64,000 nt of DNA from Eutreptiella sp. 'Long Island Sound 2002' (GCA_964036045.1 OZ038401.1:32912397-32976396); one strand, 5' to 3'; counted from the stretch's first letter, positions 11,017-23,890 are shown. Numbers and translations: made by a program. Notes: generated from the sequence alone by a model not told the origin.

Positions 11017-13124
11017 TCAGTCCATGCGCCCCCGCGCGTCCCCCTGCCCCTGCGTCGCCGCCCCGAAATCCTTGGCCCAGTGCATGTCCTGCCCCACCTT
11101 TTCACTGACGAGGTCGCAACTTGCGTCCCATAGCTCCGCTGCCTTGGCCTCGTCCAGGGCGCTGGCGGCCGGCGCCACCTCGGCACAGTCGACGTAGTAC
11201 CCGCCGCTGCGGCCGGCCACCGCAGGGGCGGTGCTGGCGGCGCAGTACACGACCGTGTCCGCCCCGCTGTCGGGGCTCCGCATGAAGAGGCGCGCGGGGG
11301 CGATCAGCATCTGCACAAGGCGGTTGGTGTGCTCGAGCCCGATGTTGGTGTTGACGGCCCCCGGGTGTAGCGCAGTGGAAGTGACCCCCGCCTCCCCCAT
11401 CGCGCACAGCCTCCGGGACAGTTCTCGGGAGAACAGAATGTTGCACAGTTTGCTGCGGCCGTAGTACTGGAAAGTGCCCTTCAGCCCGGAGATGTCGCAG
11501 TGCGTCCACAGCGCCGCAATGTCGAGGGGCGGGGCGATGTTGTGAACGGCAGAGGCCACGTGCACGACGCGGGCGGGGGCGGACGCCCGGAGCTTGTCCA
11601 GCAGCAGCAGCGTGAGATAGAAGTGGCCCAAGTGATTCACGGCAAACATCTGGCGGAAGAAGGACATTGGGCCGAGGGACGGCGTATGTGTCAGAGGGAA
11701 GGTCTATGTGGCACAGGAAGAGGAGTGGGCCTAGTGGGGCAGAGGAAAGATGTATTTGGGCGAGGAATCAAGTTTCAGAGGGGGGAAAAGAAGGAGGATG
11801 ACGAAGAGGAGGAGGAGGAGGAGGAGGGATTGGATTGGATTGGAGGGTGTCATTTTGCCGGCAAATCCCACGTCTACACCCACGGCAATCACCTCCCTCA
11901 CCACGCCAAGATCTTCAGTTTTGTGCGCATACACTCATGGAGCCGATGAACTCGTACTGAACTGCACCTGGTGCCACATGCGTCACAGGTCGCTTCAAGC
12001 AAGTTGACGTCCCATTCCTCCACATCCAAGAACAGTGCCCAAGTACGCATGAAACCCCAGTCCTTGATGTTCAGCAGTTGCACTTTTGCCCACCGGCGAC
12101 TGGGGGCGCTGGACTCCGGTTGGATCACGGTGCAGGGGCGCTGTTGAACTCCCCTGGAGTGATGTGATTCTACGCGTACATGTTGCGAGGCCTCCGCATA
12201 CAGCAAGGAGGAGGAGGAGGAGGAGGAGGAGGAGGAGGAGGAGGAGGAGGAGGAGGAGGAGGAGGAGGAGGAAGAGGAGGAGGAGGAGGAGAAGGAGGAG
12301 GAGGAGGAGGAGGAGGAGGAGCAGGAGGAGGTCGAGGAGGAGGAGCAGGAGGAAGTGGAGCATTCGGTGGCTCCGCCGGAGGCCTGATCGGTTGGCATTG
12401 CTGGAGTGTCTGCCTCTGGAAGACCTGGGCGACTGACATTGAGGTGTGCAGTGGCGGGACCACATGTGTTGTGGAGGGACCACATATGGTGGGGGGCGGT
12501 GGCGTTTTGGGGAAAGCACTAAGAGGGCGTGTAAGAAGTTGACGGAGGCACTAAGGTGTAGAGAAAATATGCACTAAAATGGGGAATCTCACACAGGGGC
12601 AGCCATGTGGTAGAGGAAGCATGGACCTCCTCGAGCCCGTCGGCGCTTTCCAAGTACGACGTGTGCACGAGGCCGGCGTTGTTGACCAGGACATGCAGCG
12701 GCAGGTCCAACGCGTGGAACGCGGCAGCAAAATCCCGCACGGACGCCAAGCGATTGAGCTGCAGCTCCATGACCCTCAAGTCAAGGGGCTGAGGTGCCTT
12801 CGACTTGGACTTGAGCTCCTGCACAACGGCGTGGCCTTTGGCTGTGTCACGGCACGCAACGATGACGGTCGCCTGCAGCTCCGCTAAGCGCCGCACTGTG
12901 CTGAGGCCAATGCCTGACGTACCCCCCGTCACTATGACCACACGGCCACACAAGTCAGAGGGCAGACTAAGGTCTTTGGACCAGAGCCGCATGGTGCCGA
13001 TGCAGGAAAAGGGAGAAGCGTGGCACGAGAGAAGGGCCCCCAGAAAGTGGAGCCAGTACAAAACTGCGAGACGTTGGAAGTTGGAATGTTGACCAGTGCA
13101 ATGGTGCGCCAACTGACAGCGCAT
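11017..13124 (-). CDS. Short-chain dehydrogenase/reductase (retinol dehydrogenase/WWOX-like), membrane-anchored, two exons
   Basis: Exon 1 runs 13124-12627 (166 codons) and exon 2 runs 11649-11017 (210 codons plus stop), joined in phase 0 (GAG|GTCCATG donor, CCGCCAG|ATGTTT acceptor), giving 376 residues. Residues 17-40 form a hydrophobic segment (FQRLAVLYWLHFLGALL), suggesting a signal anchor. The SDR core follows: cofactor motif TGGTSGIG at 66-73, NNAG at 148-151, catalytic Ser199 in VASAVHN and catalytic YGRSK at 229-233. VNHLGHFYL across the junction is typical of the retinol-dehydrogenase/protochlorophyllide-reductase-like branch. These enzymes reduce carbonyls or oxidise alcohols with NAD(P)(H); the substrate cannot be told. 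I chose the ATG at 13124 because it keeps the anchor; ATGs at 13145 (upstream) and 12992 (no anchor) are alternatives. Confidence 0.85.
11650..12626 (-). other. Intron of the short-chain dehydrogenase gene
   Basis: A 977-bp GT-AG intron dominated by purine triplet repeats. It has (GGA)n at 12206-12358 and a shorter tract at 11805-11828; on the transcribed strand these are pyrimidine-rich (TCC)n. Confidence 0.75.
12206..12358. repeat. (GGA)n trinucleotide array, about 150 bp
   Basis: Nearly uninterrupted GGA units with a few GAA, GCA and GTC variants near the right end. All six frames stay open and encode poly-Gly, poly-Arg, poly-Glu-like, poly-Ser, poly-Pro or poly-Leu; none is taken as a protein. 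The array lies in the intron of the dehydrogenase gene. Confidence 0.95.
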
Positions 13125-14283
13125 GATGCAGCCACCACGAACCATACGACGATGGGGAAGACAAAGACGGTTGACGTCCCTTCCCACACTGTCCCCCCCC
13201 CCCTCCCCCGCCCCCTTGAACAGTCCCCCAGAACATGCACCGGTGTGCCCCAACCCCCGGGGGAACTATCACCAAATAAGAGTGCCCCCCCCCCCCCCCC
13301 CACAATGAGCTCGAGAGGAAAATTTTTGTTCGGTGCCTTCTGCGCAGTGAGCTTTGCAGGCAAGCGCCTGTGTCTCAACCCCACGGGGGGACTGTGCAAG
13401 GGGGAGAAACTGTTCCCTGGGGGGAGGGCGTTACGAAGGAGGTAACACAAGGCGCTCTACACACGCACGTTCTGGTATGCGTACGCAGCAATGCTCGGCC
13501 GTTCTTGTGGACAGCATTCCGTGTTCAGACCGTGAATCCTTCAGGGCGGGGGGATGGAAGGGGATGCGATGGCTCGAGAGCCTACAATCAAATGGCAACC
13601 AGCTTCATCCTACAGACCCCATTGCATGAGCCCGACGGCTCCCACGCACAGGACCTTCTTAGTGCTGTTGGTAACGGGAGAACAATTTCTGCAGCCCCAT
13701 GCTGCATGCAGCCGATGCTGACGAATGACGGACCAGTGAGTCGAATGAAAGGCTGACAGCGCATTCCTGCTTCCCCCCTCCCTGTTTTGTTTGGCCAGAC
13801 CAAGGCTCAAAAAGATAGCGGAGTGCATGGGATGATGGCAATAGTGAAGTACGTAGGATGATATGCTGACGGTGGTAGCATGACAAGACAGGTCGCTTGT
13901 TGTTGTCTGGCATCGTTCAGCAACTATGGAATCAGGGGGTTCCTTTAGAGCTGGGAAAAAAAGGTCTCTGGTATTTGGTCTCTGGACTTGCTGCCAATCG
14001 ACGGCAGTTGGTGGGTGAGTGACGACAGTTAGTGGTTGACCGACTAGGGTCTTTCAGAAAAAAAAGGGGAAAAAAGGCTCCTAGAGACCCCCCCTGGGTG
14101 GTAGTACAAAGACACTCCATCAGGATGCCCCCAAGACATTCCACCTGTGGCTGTCTGCAGGCACAGCGACGGGGTCTCCGCACATCCCCTCAAGGGAACG
14201 TTGCTTCCAGTCTAGAGGCATCGCATTAGTAGACTGCACACCACTGTAGAACATCAGACCATTGGTTCATGCCGAGGGTGTGG

Positions 14284-14445
14284 GGGGAAATCAAAATGAC
14301 TTCATAACCCCTGCCATCTCGGGGCCACCAATGTGCGGAGGAAGGAAATTGGCTGCATAACCCCTGCCTTCTCGGGGTCCCCAGCGTGGAGAGAAATCAA
14401 AATGGCTGCATAACCCATACCATCTTGGGGTCCCCAGTATGGACC
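14284..14445 (+). repeat. 53-bp tandem repeat, three units
   Basis: The phrase CATAACCC(C)TGCC..CTCGGGG starts at 14303, 14356 and 14409, a constant 53-base period, with AAATCAAAATGGCT preceding units one and three. Confidence 0.85.
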
Positions 14446-14460
14446 ACAGAGACCGCTGTT

Positions 14461-14490
14461 GTGCAGTGCAGTGCAGTGCAGTGTAGTGCA
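14461..14490 (+). repeat. (GCAGT)n pentamer microsatellite
   Basis: Four to five GCAGT units, then degenerate continuation to about 14515. Confidence 0.8.
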
Positions 14491-16912
14491 GGAGAGTGCA
14501 GTGAGGTGATGTGCATCAGTGTTCTTGTGTGCCGTGTCATGTGGTGCGACATGTCTTGCCATATCCTGTTGCCTTGCATTCCCTCAAATCTTGTTGTTAT
14601 AGGGCCTCGCTCTGTCGCTCCTTCTCTCAGTCTTTGTCCAACTTCTGGGCATCGCTCTCTGCATCGCTTCCCTGCCCTGAATCATAATAGATTTGCAGGT
14701 GCCATGGCCTCAGACGCCTGCAACCCCTGCAACTGCCTTCACTCTTGACTGTCCCGAACCACCTTTCAACAACCGCTTGGACAAACGCCCTTCATCTTCC
14801 TCCATTGGCACTCTTTGCTGTCGCACTGCCAACCGTGGCCGCACACCTTCCACCTAACCACATGCAACACAATGGAATGCATATCCTATAATTTTGCGAG
14901 GTTGTGTGTTTGCCAAAACGTTTCCCAGTGTCCCAATGCAATGGTCCTGCTTCCGCAACAACACGCGGGGGGTCCAGGGCGGACAGTTTGTGTCCCAGAA
15001 AGGCCCGGAGAGGACTTTTTCATCGCCGAGCACCTTTTTTGCGCGCCTGAGGGTAAGGGCAAATCCTATATTGAGGAAAAAAGCAGGATCCGCCCCCCCC
15101 CCCCCAAAAAAAGTGCATTGATTCATGGACATCATCGCTGGCGGCAAAGGAGAGGGACTAGACCCCGCAGCAAAAGCGTTTTCATTCTTTTTCAGGAGAG
15201 GTAGCGGTGGCCAGGGCCGGTTCTGCTGCGACCCGTCCCTGGTTTGTGGCTGCAACCCCCCCCCCCTCGAGAATTAGTGTTGCCGCCCAGCCAATCACGC
15301 GGACCGGGCCCAGAATGAACAGTTTCCCCATGATCCATGGCTCATCGCCACTAGCCATGCGGGGAGGTTATTCTTGAGTTAAAGATGCTGGGGTTGCCCC
15401 CCTTTCCACCACCTTTTCGACCGATAGTTAGGGGGCAGCACAGCCTCACCCCACCCCTCATGGGGCAGGCAGGTACGGAGATGGCGAGAGGGATCCCCCC
15501 CCTGCCTTCTACAATGATGCAAATGAAACCAAACCCCTCATCCCAGTGCTGCCAAACGGTCCCTGGGCCTACCCCTCACCTTTGTCCATGCAATGAAGTC
15601 CACACATCAGCATCAAGCCCCAGTATTGGGGACGTGGCAAAGACAGTCCAAGTCCCACAACTCCATGGCTCAGTTGTGCACGGGATCACATGCGCGTGCC
15701 CTCGCTGTCCCCCATAGCCCCTTGTCCAGGCAACGCCCCACCTGCCAACCACAGAAATATCAAGATCCACATCTGTTGAATGGGCCCACAGCCCCGAGCT
15801 CGGAGCGGAAAGCGGGATGCACGCAACGACCCACTGCGTGACCGGGAGGCCAGACCCACCGGAGAGATGGCGGAGCGCGATGACAAGGGGAGCACCGCGG
15901 CAACTGCTTTACCTCAGCCACGGAGGATGGGGACCATTGTTCGGGCGATGATGCTTGACGGAGTGGCTCGGAATGGGTGGACACAGGGCAGCCAACGGTC
16001 CGACTCGGGCTGTGGCTGCGCACGCAGATGTCAAGCGCAGGCAGAAGAGGTCTCGTCAACGGACATTCGTGGACCGAGCAAGATGGCGCAGTCACACAGT
16101 CGTGATCACAGCATCCGGCACAGCGTGCGCTGCCAGATGCCACCCCATGCCCCTGCCGCTTGCTTCTGAATGCAGGGTCTCGATGCTGAGTGATGTTGGG
16201 TGCTGCTGAGCACGAGTCTTTGCTGCGCTGGATGTGGGCACGGCGGGGGTGCGGGTCGCTGGGCGTCAGGTCTGCGTTTGTGATTCTTTTGGGACGCCCC
16301 CCTCACCCTTGCGCAAGCACGACCCAGAGGTCAGGGTCAGCATCGCTCAGACAGGCACCTTTGCAGTAGGAAATGTTCGATGACAGTGGAAACAGGGGCT
16401 GGGTCATGCATGTGAGAGATGGTGCTGCTCAGGGGAACGCGGCGCATCCGTGTGCACCCCCGTCTGCGTACAGCCTGGACTACGTTGGGGCTGGCGATGA
16501 GTCCAGATGCAGCCTGGGCCCCACGGCGGAATGCCTGCTCGCAGCGCGTAAGCACCGTCGCCGTGCTTCAGCAAGGCCGTGATGGGGGCGGGGGTCATCC
16601 ATGTGACTGTGTTATGAAACCCTTTGGAGGCGGGGAATCAATTTTGTAAGCCAAGAATGGGAATCGCCCCGGACAGTGACAACAATGACACGGCCGGCGA
16701 AATTTCGTCGAACGATGCAGATCGACGCAATGTCTCGATACCCACTGCGAGCCGCCCAAGCGGAGCGCGATGGTGCAGAGCACAGAGCTGGTTGAATCAC
16801 TTTTTATCCGAAGCTGGACTGCGGGGAAGCGCGAGGGCAGAACATGGGCGACATGGTATCGGACATTGCACGCACACACTTTCTGCACCACGACCAACCC
16901 TCACGACGCCCT

Positions 16913-17266
16913 GCCCCCCCCCTGTGTGACATTCCGTCTGGTTGTTGCTCCTTTACGGGGCCCTGGACAGTCACCCATTCTTCCCTTCGCATGTTGCGTC
17001 GGGTTGCTGCTTTCTGTCGGCCGCTGTGGCCGGTGCTCTTGCTGGTGTCGTTTCCACGTTCGCGGAGCCCAGTAGTTGGTGTGTTGGGGCTGTGCTGAAT
17101 GTGACATGGTGTGCCGTTTGCGCGTCAGCGGTGCCCAATAATTGGTGTATTGAGGATGTGCTGGTTGTTGCTGGGGTCGTTTGACTGTTTTTGCTGTCCA
17201 CGCGCCTCTGTCCACAGGCCGTCTGTAGCCTGCCTCGCTGTGTTTCTGTGTACGTGAGGCCCAGGT
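16913..17266. repeat. 350-bp dispersed repeat, copy 2
   Basis: Close match to 6671-7020, with a 4-base insertion (TACG) before the terminal GAGGCCCAGGTGCC and a 14-nt C run at its right edge. The left edge also abuts a C run. Confidence 0.8.
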
Positions 17267-20089
17267 GCCCCCCCCCCCCCCAACGGCAAAGGAACGGAAA
17301 TGGACAGGACCGACTGGTTTTGCTCGGACAACGCGGGGTATGGGGCACAAATCAGAGAAGAAGTCGGTAAAACATGGCGATCTGATTCAGGACAGCTGCC
17401 CTGGAACAACTTCTGGCCATCCTGCAAACCCAAATGCCAGGGTAAGACATAGCACATACGACATCATGACATGCGCATGTCCACATAGAACCCCCACACA
17501 GTACCACATGGCCATACAACCCCCGCCCATACAGAGAACTCCTGCCAGTGAAATCAACGCGCCGCCAAAATCCAGGCAAAAGAATCGGAACCAGCGCCGA
17601 TTGCTGCTTGGACAGGGCGTGGGGGTTGCGGGACCATCACGAAGACTTGCGGGTGCATCAGCTGGGGGCATTGCACCGTCAGATCGAGAGAACAATGTCA
17701 CAGGCCGCAGCTGCACCCACTCCCGTAGCACTCGCCACAATGTTCTGACCAGCCGATCCTCCACACGTGCCCAGTTGTCAATCGTGCGGTGGCAAGTTGC
17801 CTCTGCCACCACCGCTGCTCGACTCTGCTGCTCGACCAGCAGTCCTGCTGCCCGCCAGCCACCTCAGTGGAGCCAGTATTCCAGGCCCCTTGGCGGCGAG
17901 AGGACTGATAATGAGCCAGGCCCCTGAGCCTTGGGATTCTGCTTGAAGGTTCCATTGTCTGCCAGGTCCCATTGCCCACGATTTACGAGCTGTGCAGCGG
18001 GATGTAGACGACGCCGAAAACCCGGGTGGCCTCTCCAGTGGTCGCTCACGGGGCTGCCCATCTCGGACTCACTCGTGGCTGGAGCCGCAGCCACATCAGC
18101 GGCCTCCAGCCGGAGGGCGGTGGCATTCTCACCATCGCGATCGATCGCTCTCAGGCGGAGGGCCTCGGATACGAATGTGTGCACCGCTTTCTGGCCCGGC
18201 CGTCCCCGCGGCCCCGCTCCCGCGAGACAGACTCGCTCGCTTCCACCTCGAACAAACCCCGCCTACCTTCATCCCGCGCCTCGACCTCCACAGTCTCTTG
18301 TCTCCAGCCCCCGGCCCCTCCCGGGCGTCGTTTTGGACACGGAGCTGTGAGTGAAGAAGATTGCGGTCGCCGTCGTGTTCTTGACCATCGACCCGGACCC
18401 CCAGCGGTGGCGGTGCTGGAGACCGCGGCACAGTTCGTGTCGCTGCTGCTGGCGGGCGTGGTGGAGCACAAAGGGCTGATAGACTTCGGGCGGCCGTTCG
18501 ATCCCACAAAACATCGCGCTTCAACGGCAGGAATCAAGCAGCTGCGCCATCGGCACTGTCATTCACGGTGTACCGACACTGGGGCATGCGTGCCCCAGTG
18601 CCGCAGGTTTAGCAACATGGCCTTCCCTGTGCTGCAACAGCCCAAAGCCCATGCAGGCTCCGCGTCACCCTACAACGGTGGTCCTGCCGTGCAGACGGTA
18701 TACAGTGCCACAGAGGGGAACGAGCAGGCATCCCTGAGGGACTTCAGGCCTTCCAGGTGCTGGTCGGTGTACGCATGCTGCTGTGGTCGCTGCAGATATG
18801 AATCGGACCCCGGCCGTAAAAGCCGTTGTAGACCGAGAAGCTGCGACTGGCGCTCTGCAGCAACGTTGCCCTGCGCGCAGAAGGGGGTGTAGGTCAGGGT
18901 ACGCTGTTGTGGGTGGGGCGGGGGGCACAATTTGGTCAGGAATGCCGCCAGCCTTTGGCCCGTGGCGGTGGGGGTGTGGGGGTGTGGGGGCCAGGCCACA
19001 GAGGCATCGGCGTTCCACACGTTCTCGGGGAAATGCAAGGGCCCCCCAGCGGTCCTCGACGAGGTAGCGGTCGTGGTAGTGTACCTAAGTGTGTCCAGGC
19101 TCCAACAATTAGGGACGTGTTGAGTCTTGACTCCCTCACCCAAGGCTCATGCAGCGGCTACCTCCGGGCGTTCATCGGGCACTCAATTGGAACAACCTGT
19201 GCCCCCTACAGTCTGTCCGGTGATGGCTCAATCACTGGGCCGCAGAGTGACCCAGAGGGAAGTTTCTGGAGCCAAATATTACCTCCAGGACATGTACCTC
19301 AACATGATCAGCGTGTCATGGGAACCATTTTGAGGGGACATATGATGCGTGGACCCCCGGATCCCTGGTCTTTTGTTTCCCAGGCCTCTGACCCCTGAAC
19401 GCGGACAGACGGGAGGGGGGGGGGGGGGCTCTGGAAAAGGGGCTCAACCGACTGCCCCCCTCTGCGCAAACCCTTTATACACCCGCCCTGCGTATGGAGG
19501 TCACTTGTGGGGGGGGAGTGCAAGACTCGCGGGTTAGAGTGGAATGCTTACCCCACCACTCGGGATTGCAGCCTGCCCCAAAGGCCTCCCCTCCCCTGCC
19601 GCTCACTCACAGGCTTCTTGTTCGGTTTTGGAGGGTGCTCTCCCTCGCTGATGTGGCAATTACAAAACAGGCGGGGGGGTTCCGCATCACCATGTGCTAC
19701 CAGCCAGACCACATTCTTCAGGTCTTTTGCCTTCCACAAATTTGATATTTTATTCACTACGCCCATTTATTCAAAGCACAATGCTCAGAAATTCATGGGG
19801 ATGTCAAATAGAGAGAGAGAGAGAGAGAGTGCATTTGTTCAAGGAGCATAGACCTTCGGCTGAAAGGCTTTGTCGTTATCCTTGTGTCCCATTGGGAGCA
19901 CGTGGAAAAGAGCCTTTGGCGCTGACAGAGCTAGAGGCTCCACCGCTGCCTCATGGGGATGTCAAATATACTTCTCTCGGGCGGGGGATCACACCCTCAA
20001 AGAGCCCCAAAACGTCTGTGTAGTAACCCCCCCCCCCCCCAAATGGCATCAACCCTCACCATAATGCCTATCAACTGCACAACAGTATG

Positions 20090-20375
20090 TCAGACTGTAG
20101 AATGAGAAATTTGTTTCACGGCCTGTGTTCTGGCCAAAGAGGTCGTGGGTTCCTTGGAGAAGAACCCGGACATGCGATCGAAAAGGTAGTTCTCAAACCG
20201 TGACTCCACGATCTCCCGGTTGCCCGCGTTGCCTGAATGTGCAACACAGATGCCCGGACCAGGCGATAGTCGACACATGAAAGTGCAGCCGGTGCTGCGA
20301 CACGCTTTCCAAAGCATCCCAAGCCGCATGTCCGTCTGCGCAATGAGAATCATGCCACAATCCGTGAACTGTGCG
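20090..20375 (-). CDS. Possible 3' terminal exon, unknown protein (low confidence)
   Basis: The minus frame ending at 20090 reads about 90 residues of ordinary protein-like composition (for example GMILIAQTDMRLGMLWKAC and NREIVESRFENYLFDRM). It follows a plausible acceptor, GGTTCCCGCACAG, near 20375. I do not recognise the family and see no linked upstream exon. It could be chance. Confidence 0.25.
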
Positions 20376-20596
20376 GGAACCCCCACTTTGGCCCCACAAG
20401 CAAGCGGTTTCCGCCAAACAGCCGTATTCAGATGCTGGCGTGGTTGTAGATCAGGGTTCAGACTATGAAGCTCATTTGCAGCCCAACTCCAGGGCTTCTC
20501 TGAAACGAAGCAGGATGACCAACCAGACCTCTTTGGGCCATCTCGGATTGTGCTGCGGTGGTGCAGCCCCGTTTGCCCTTCCCCCCCCACTGCCAC

Positions 20597-22974
20597 CCAC
20601 CCACGTCTCTGCGCTCAAGCTCCAAGGTTGACAGACCCTCGCACAAGTCCGAGTGCAGAACTGCCGCTCATGGCACAGGGAGCACACTCCCCTGACCACA
20701 CCACCCATTCAGCACGACACCGTCGCACAACAACAAACACATGTTCCGCTCTACATGCCAAGCACAGTGGCTTGAGGACATGGGACGTGGGATGTGGGAT
20801 GCGAGACGTGAGCCGCTGCTCTCTCCGGAATCCGTCCTCCAGGTCTTCTAACCCTCAGCCCCTGTAGCCCAGAATCGGACTGCCCCCATGTCAGCTCCAA
20901 TGGCCCACACTCGCATTCTGCCTCCATCTCAATGCATTATGGTCGTTGAGTAACAGACTGCAGCCCTGAGTTTGTGGGGGAGGGGACAGGTCTTTTCCTT
21001 CATTCATGTACAAAATGTGCATCTGTGCGCGGGGGAGTGCTATATATGGTTTGTGCCCGGACGGATGCTATATGTCATTTCTGTGCGGGAGGGTGGAGTG
21101 TACTACATATCGTTTGTGCAGGGGAGGGTGCGAAACATCCGTCGTGAGTGGGAGGGTTTGCGATCCCCATTCTATTTGACCTGTGGATGAAGGCGAAACC
21201 GCCAAACGGATTGTAGATCACAGGCCAAACAGCGCAGCGACAAACCCGTTCCGTCGTCTCTTCCAACTCCAAGGCCCAGATCCGTCGTTCGTAGTAGCGC
21301 AGCATTACATCCGAAGCACAAATTGGCTCTGATGGTTGATGGTGCTCGCACTGCGACACGAAAAACCATGAACGCAAGCGGTATCCAGCAAGTACTGGGG
21401 CTTTTTGGGCGCAAGCAGGTCTCAAAGCGCTCTACACATGCACGTCCTGGTATGCATATGCAGCAATGTTCGGCAGTTCCATGCGATCATTGGTATGATA
21501 CAGATGTGCTACCATACAAATCACTGCACCTGTTGGCCTTGTTTTGTCAACAGCGGAGTGTTTATATGCTACAAGACAGAGAAAGGCACCCTAATGATAC
21601 TGTCTTTCACCCGAGTCACCTTGCGTGTGCTGGCACTCCTTGGCCAAGTAACCTGGACTGGGACCGTATGCTTTAGGGGAAGAAAGTGGGGTCCAGGTGC
21701 CACGTCAGGCACCAGGGCGGCCTACTCGCCGCTGAATGGCTTGGTTGGTTGTGAGGGGGCCGGAGGCCCAGCCTCCATTGTTAAGAGATCAGACCATGAC
21801 ATTGCATTCCTAAGTTCTGAGAGCACTTGTGCAGGTTTTTGGGCCATGTACTGCAGCGGCTGTGCAGCCGGCTGCTGCCCCCCCCCCCCCAAAAGAGAAA
21901 AACGCCTCCAGCACCTTTGACCCCGAAAAGCGCCTCAAGAAGGACGAAGTATGGGAAGGGTGTGGGGTGGGGTGAGGGGAGCATGTTATGCCCAGCGTAT
22001 GACAGGACGCTTTTGAGGAGTATCATGACACCCTATCTGGTAGCCCATGTGCCAGGTCCACAATCCCATCCAGAAGCGGAGGCACACATTTGACGTTTGG
22101 TTCAGAATGCCATGGCCATGGCTGTGATTCCATGAGGTGACGCCGTGGCTGCACAAGAAGATGCCTCGCTCATTTGCCTGGAGCTTCCACAGGGTGGGTT
22201 CTGACTGACCCACATGTCCCCTGTGTGCCACGTGCGGTGATGAGAGCCACCACCTCTGCTTACTGCCGGCCAGCCGTTCCTGCATCAAAATCAGTGACTT
22301 TTGGTTCCGCTGCCAAACCTTGTTCTGGCAGAAGGTGCTTCTGGAGAAGCACGCAATGAAGCAAGACATCATACTTTGTCAAGAAGCAACTGGGCATCAA
22401 TGTAGTCTGCAATCGATTTCTTGGTGAAGGGCATATGCAGCATTTGTGGTGCTGACACAGTGCACTATAAAGCTGCAGACCCACAGGAAGATGCGAAGGG
22501 ACAATCAACAGGCAGCACACTCCAAGCAGTCGGCAGCAAGCACCTGGCAGCAAGCACCTGGCAGCATGCAGCAACAGTTGTTTACACTGTTGTGCTAGCC
22601 TCCTGTGAGCACGTCCCTCTTCTTCTGCCTGGTAACGAAGCACAAAAGTAGACATGGACAGCTGATGCCAAGGGGCATTTCTGTGGACTATCCCAGCCCA
22701 CGGACCGCCACTGCAACCTGTTTCCTACCCGGGCAAAAAATTGTGTGTCCAGGCGCCAGCCTGAAAAGCCCGTAGTCCAAACCAATGCCCTGGAAATAGT
22801 GCCTAAGCTTGCTGTTTTAGAAACTTGCTAACCCTCTCCTAATAAGTGATATGCAAAGCAGCACGGCTTGCACACAATTGGGGTGGAAAACCACCAGAAA
22901 GGACTCGCAAAGACTTCAGAGGGCCCAAATTGTACCCCACCCCCCTGTCCTAGATACGCAAAAGTCCCAAATTA
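20597..22974. other. Region without a recognised gene
   Basis: It contains a degenerate repeat of about 45 bases at 21010-21130 (units with GTGCGGG.. and CTATATATGGTTTGTGC), a C run at about 21880 and a 17-bp doublet CAGCAAGCACCTGG near 22540. No domain-bearing frame was seen. Confidence 0.4.
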
Positions 22975-22980
22975 ATATGG

Positions 22981-23017
22981 TCCGTACGCCTACTGTAGCT
23001 TGAACAAGGGCATAGCT
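22981..23017 (+). repeat. Dispersed hairpin element, copy 1
   Basis: Matches the consensus CTACGCCTACTGTAG-CTTGGACAAG-GGCGTAG, in which CTACGCC/GGCGTAG pair around an inner CTTG..CAAG hairpin. In this copy the outer arm has drifted (GTACGCC/GGCATAG). It is the left end of a roughly 430-bp segment duplicated at 47.34 kb. Confidence 0.65.
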
Positions 23018-23172
23018 TGCACGCGACACATACAACTACCGACACACATGTGAGTGAGTGCATGGTATGAGTGCACCTTAACCTCCTCCCACGTTTCCAA
23101 AGGCATGTAAACACACGAAAGTGTTTGAAACATGCCCACCCATGTTTCCACAAGCAATGAGGCATGAGAAGC

Positions 23173-23394
23173 CTACAAATGTACGGCTTGGAAACCCTTC
23201 TTGCGATCATACACCATGCGGAACAACTGCACATGCTTACCACTTGAAATTGCCTTTGAAGATGCCTTTGCTAGAGGCTTAGAGGCTGGTTTGGGCTCGG
23301 GCAACTTCAAATTCATGGGAATGAAATTGCCCTGAAAATGGTCTCTTGTAAAGTACAACTTCCCATCAAAGACATGGGCCACTCCCCACACGTG
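23173..23394 (-). pseudogene. Partial copy of the HVQLF-VYDRKKGF small-protein family
   Basis: The minus frame reads HVFDGKLYFTRDHFQGN, a Lys/Pro/Ala-rich linker, and KHVQLFRMVYDRKKGF near its end. This matches the 47.5-kb member almost residue for residue, including flanking non-coding DNA. Upstream of 23394 the similarity stops and an unrelated Phe-rich sequence begins, so it looks truncated or rearranged. Function unknown. Confidence 0.55.
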
Positions 23395-23619
23395 CAAAAA
23401 TAACTGGACGCCCTGTTCGAAAAAGAAAAGATTGCATGATGAGCTGGGGCAAGAAAGGGGGATACGGTGCGCAAATATTCCCAAAATCAGAGCTATGTGG
23501 GTTCACAACAAATGTGTCCATGACTCTACGTAACTGGCGAATTTGTCACCAAACCCATGTCTTATGTGGCTGCACTACATTTGGTACCGAATTAAATTAG
23601 GCTCCAAGGGGGCGTTTTT

Positions 23620-23640
23620 GCACAGCGCGCGCACAGCGCC
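23620..23640 (+). repeat. Tandem 11-bp GCACAGCGCGC dimer
   Basis: First of eight places between 23.6 and 29.8 kb where the 11-mer GCAC[A/T]GCG[C/T]GC occurs two or three times in direct tandem, always in this orientation. Confidence 0.6.
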
Positions 23641-23890
23641 AGTTATTACGGTGTTTACCCCGGTAACAGCCCTGAAAACCTGCCACCTCTAGAAGCATGC
23701 ATGAGCAATTCAAAAGTCCGAAATTCAAACGTGTCGTGTTCTGAGAATTATCCAATGTCCAAAACAATGCAATGTAGACAATAAAATTGTCTTGCGGGTG
23801 TTCAAGAACACCTGAAAATATATTAGGGGCTACTCGGGAACATCAATATCGCAAGTATGCTCATCCATGCAACCTCTACACAAGTAAAGG

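Larger units (their letters stand above)
13125..20089. other. Intergenic region upstream of the dehydrogenase gene
   Basis: No recognisable gene. It contains poly-C runs at about 13194, 13289, 15097, 17268 and 20029, a poly-G run at about 19416, a 53-bp triple repeat at 14284-14445, a GCAGT pentamer run at 14461-14490, copy 2 of the 350-bp repeat (16913-17266) and an AG run at 19811-19828. GC-rich open frames at 18026-18892 (plus) and 18129-18537 (minus) overlap and lack domain matches. A stretch near 18400-18530 reads like protein (AVAVLETAAQFVSLLLAGVV) but has no supporting context. Confidence 0.4.

Noticed and set aside
11898-12542. Long frames encoding poly-Ser, poly-Leu, poly-Pro, poly-Arg and poly-Gly
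   Set aside because: All are readings of one GGA array inside the dehydrogenase intron.
13125-13253. Longer N-terminus for the dehydrogenase
   Set aside because: The upstream extension begins at TTG and is Gly-rich; the ATG at 13124 places the hydrophobic anchor near the N-terminus.
18026-18892. 288-codon plus frame
   Set aside because: GC-rich, with competing open frames on the other strand; no domain or splice context seen.
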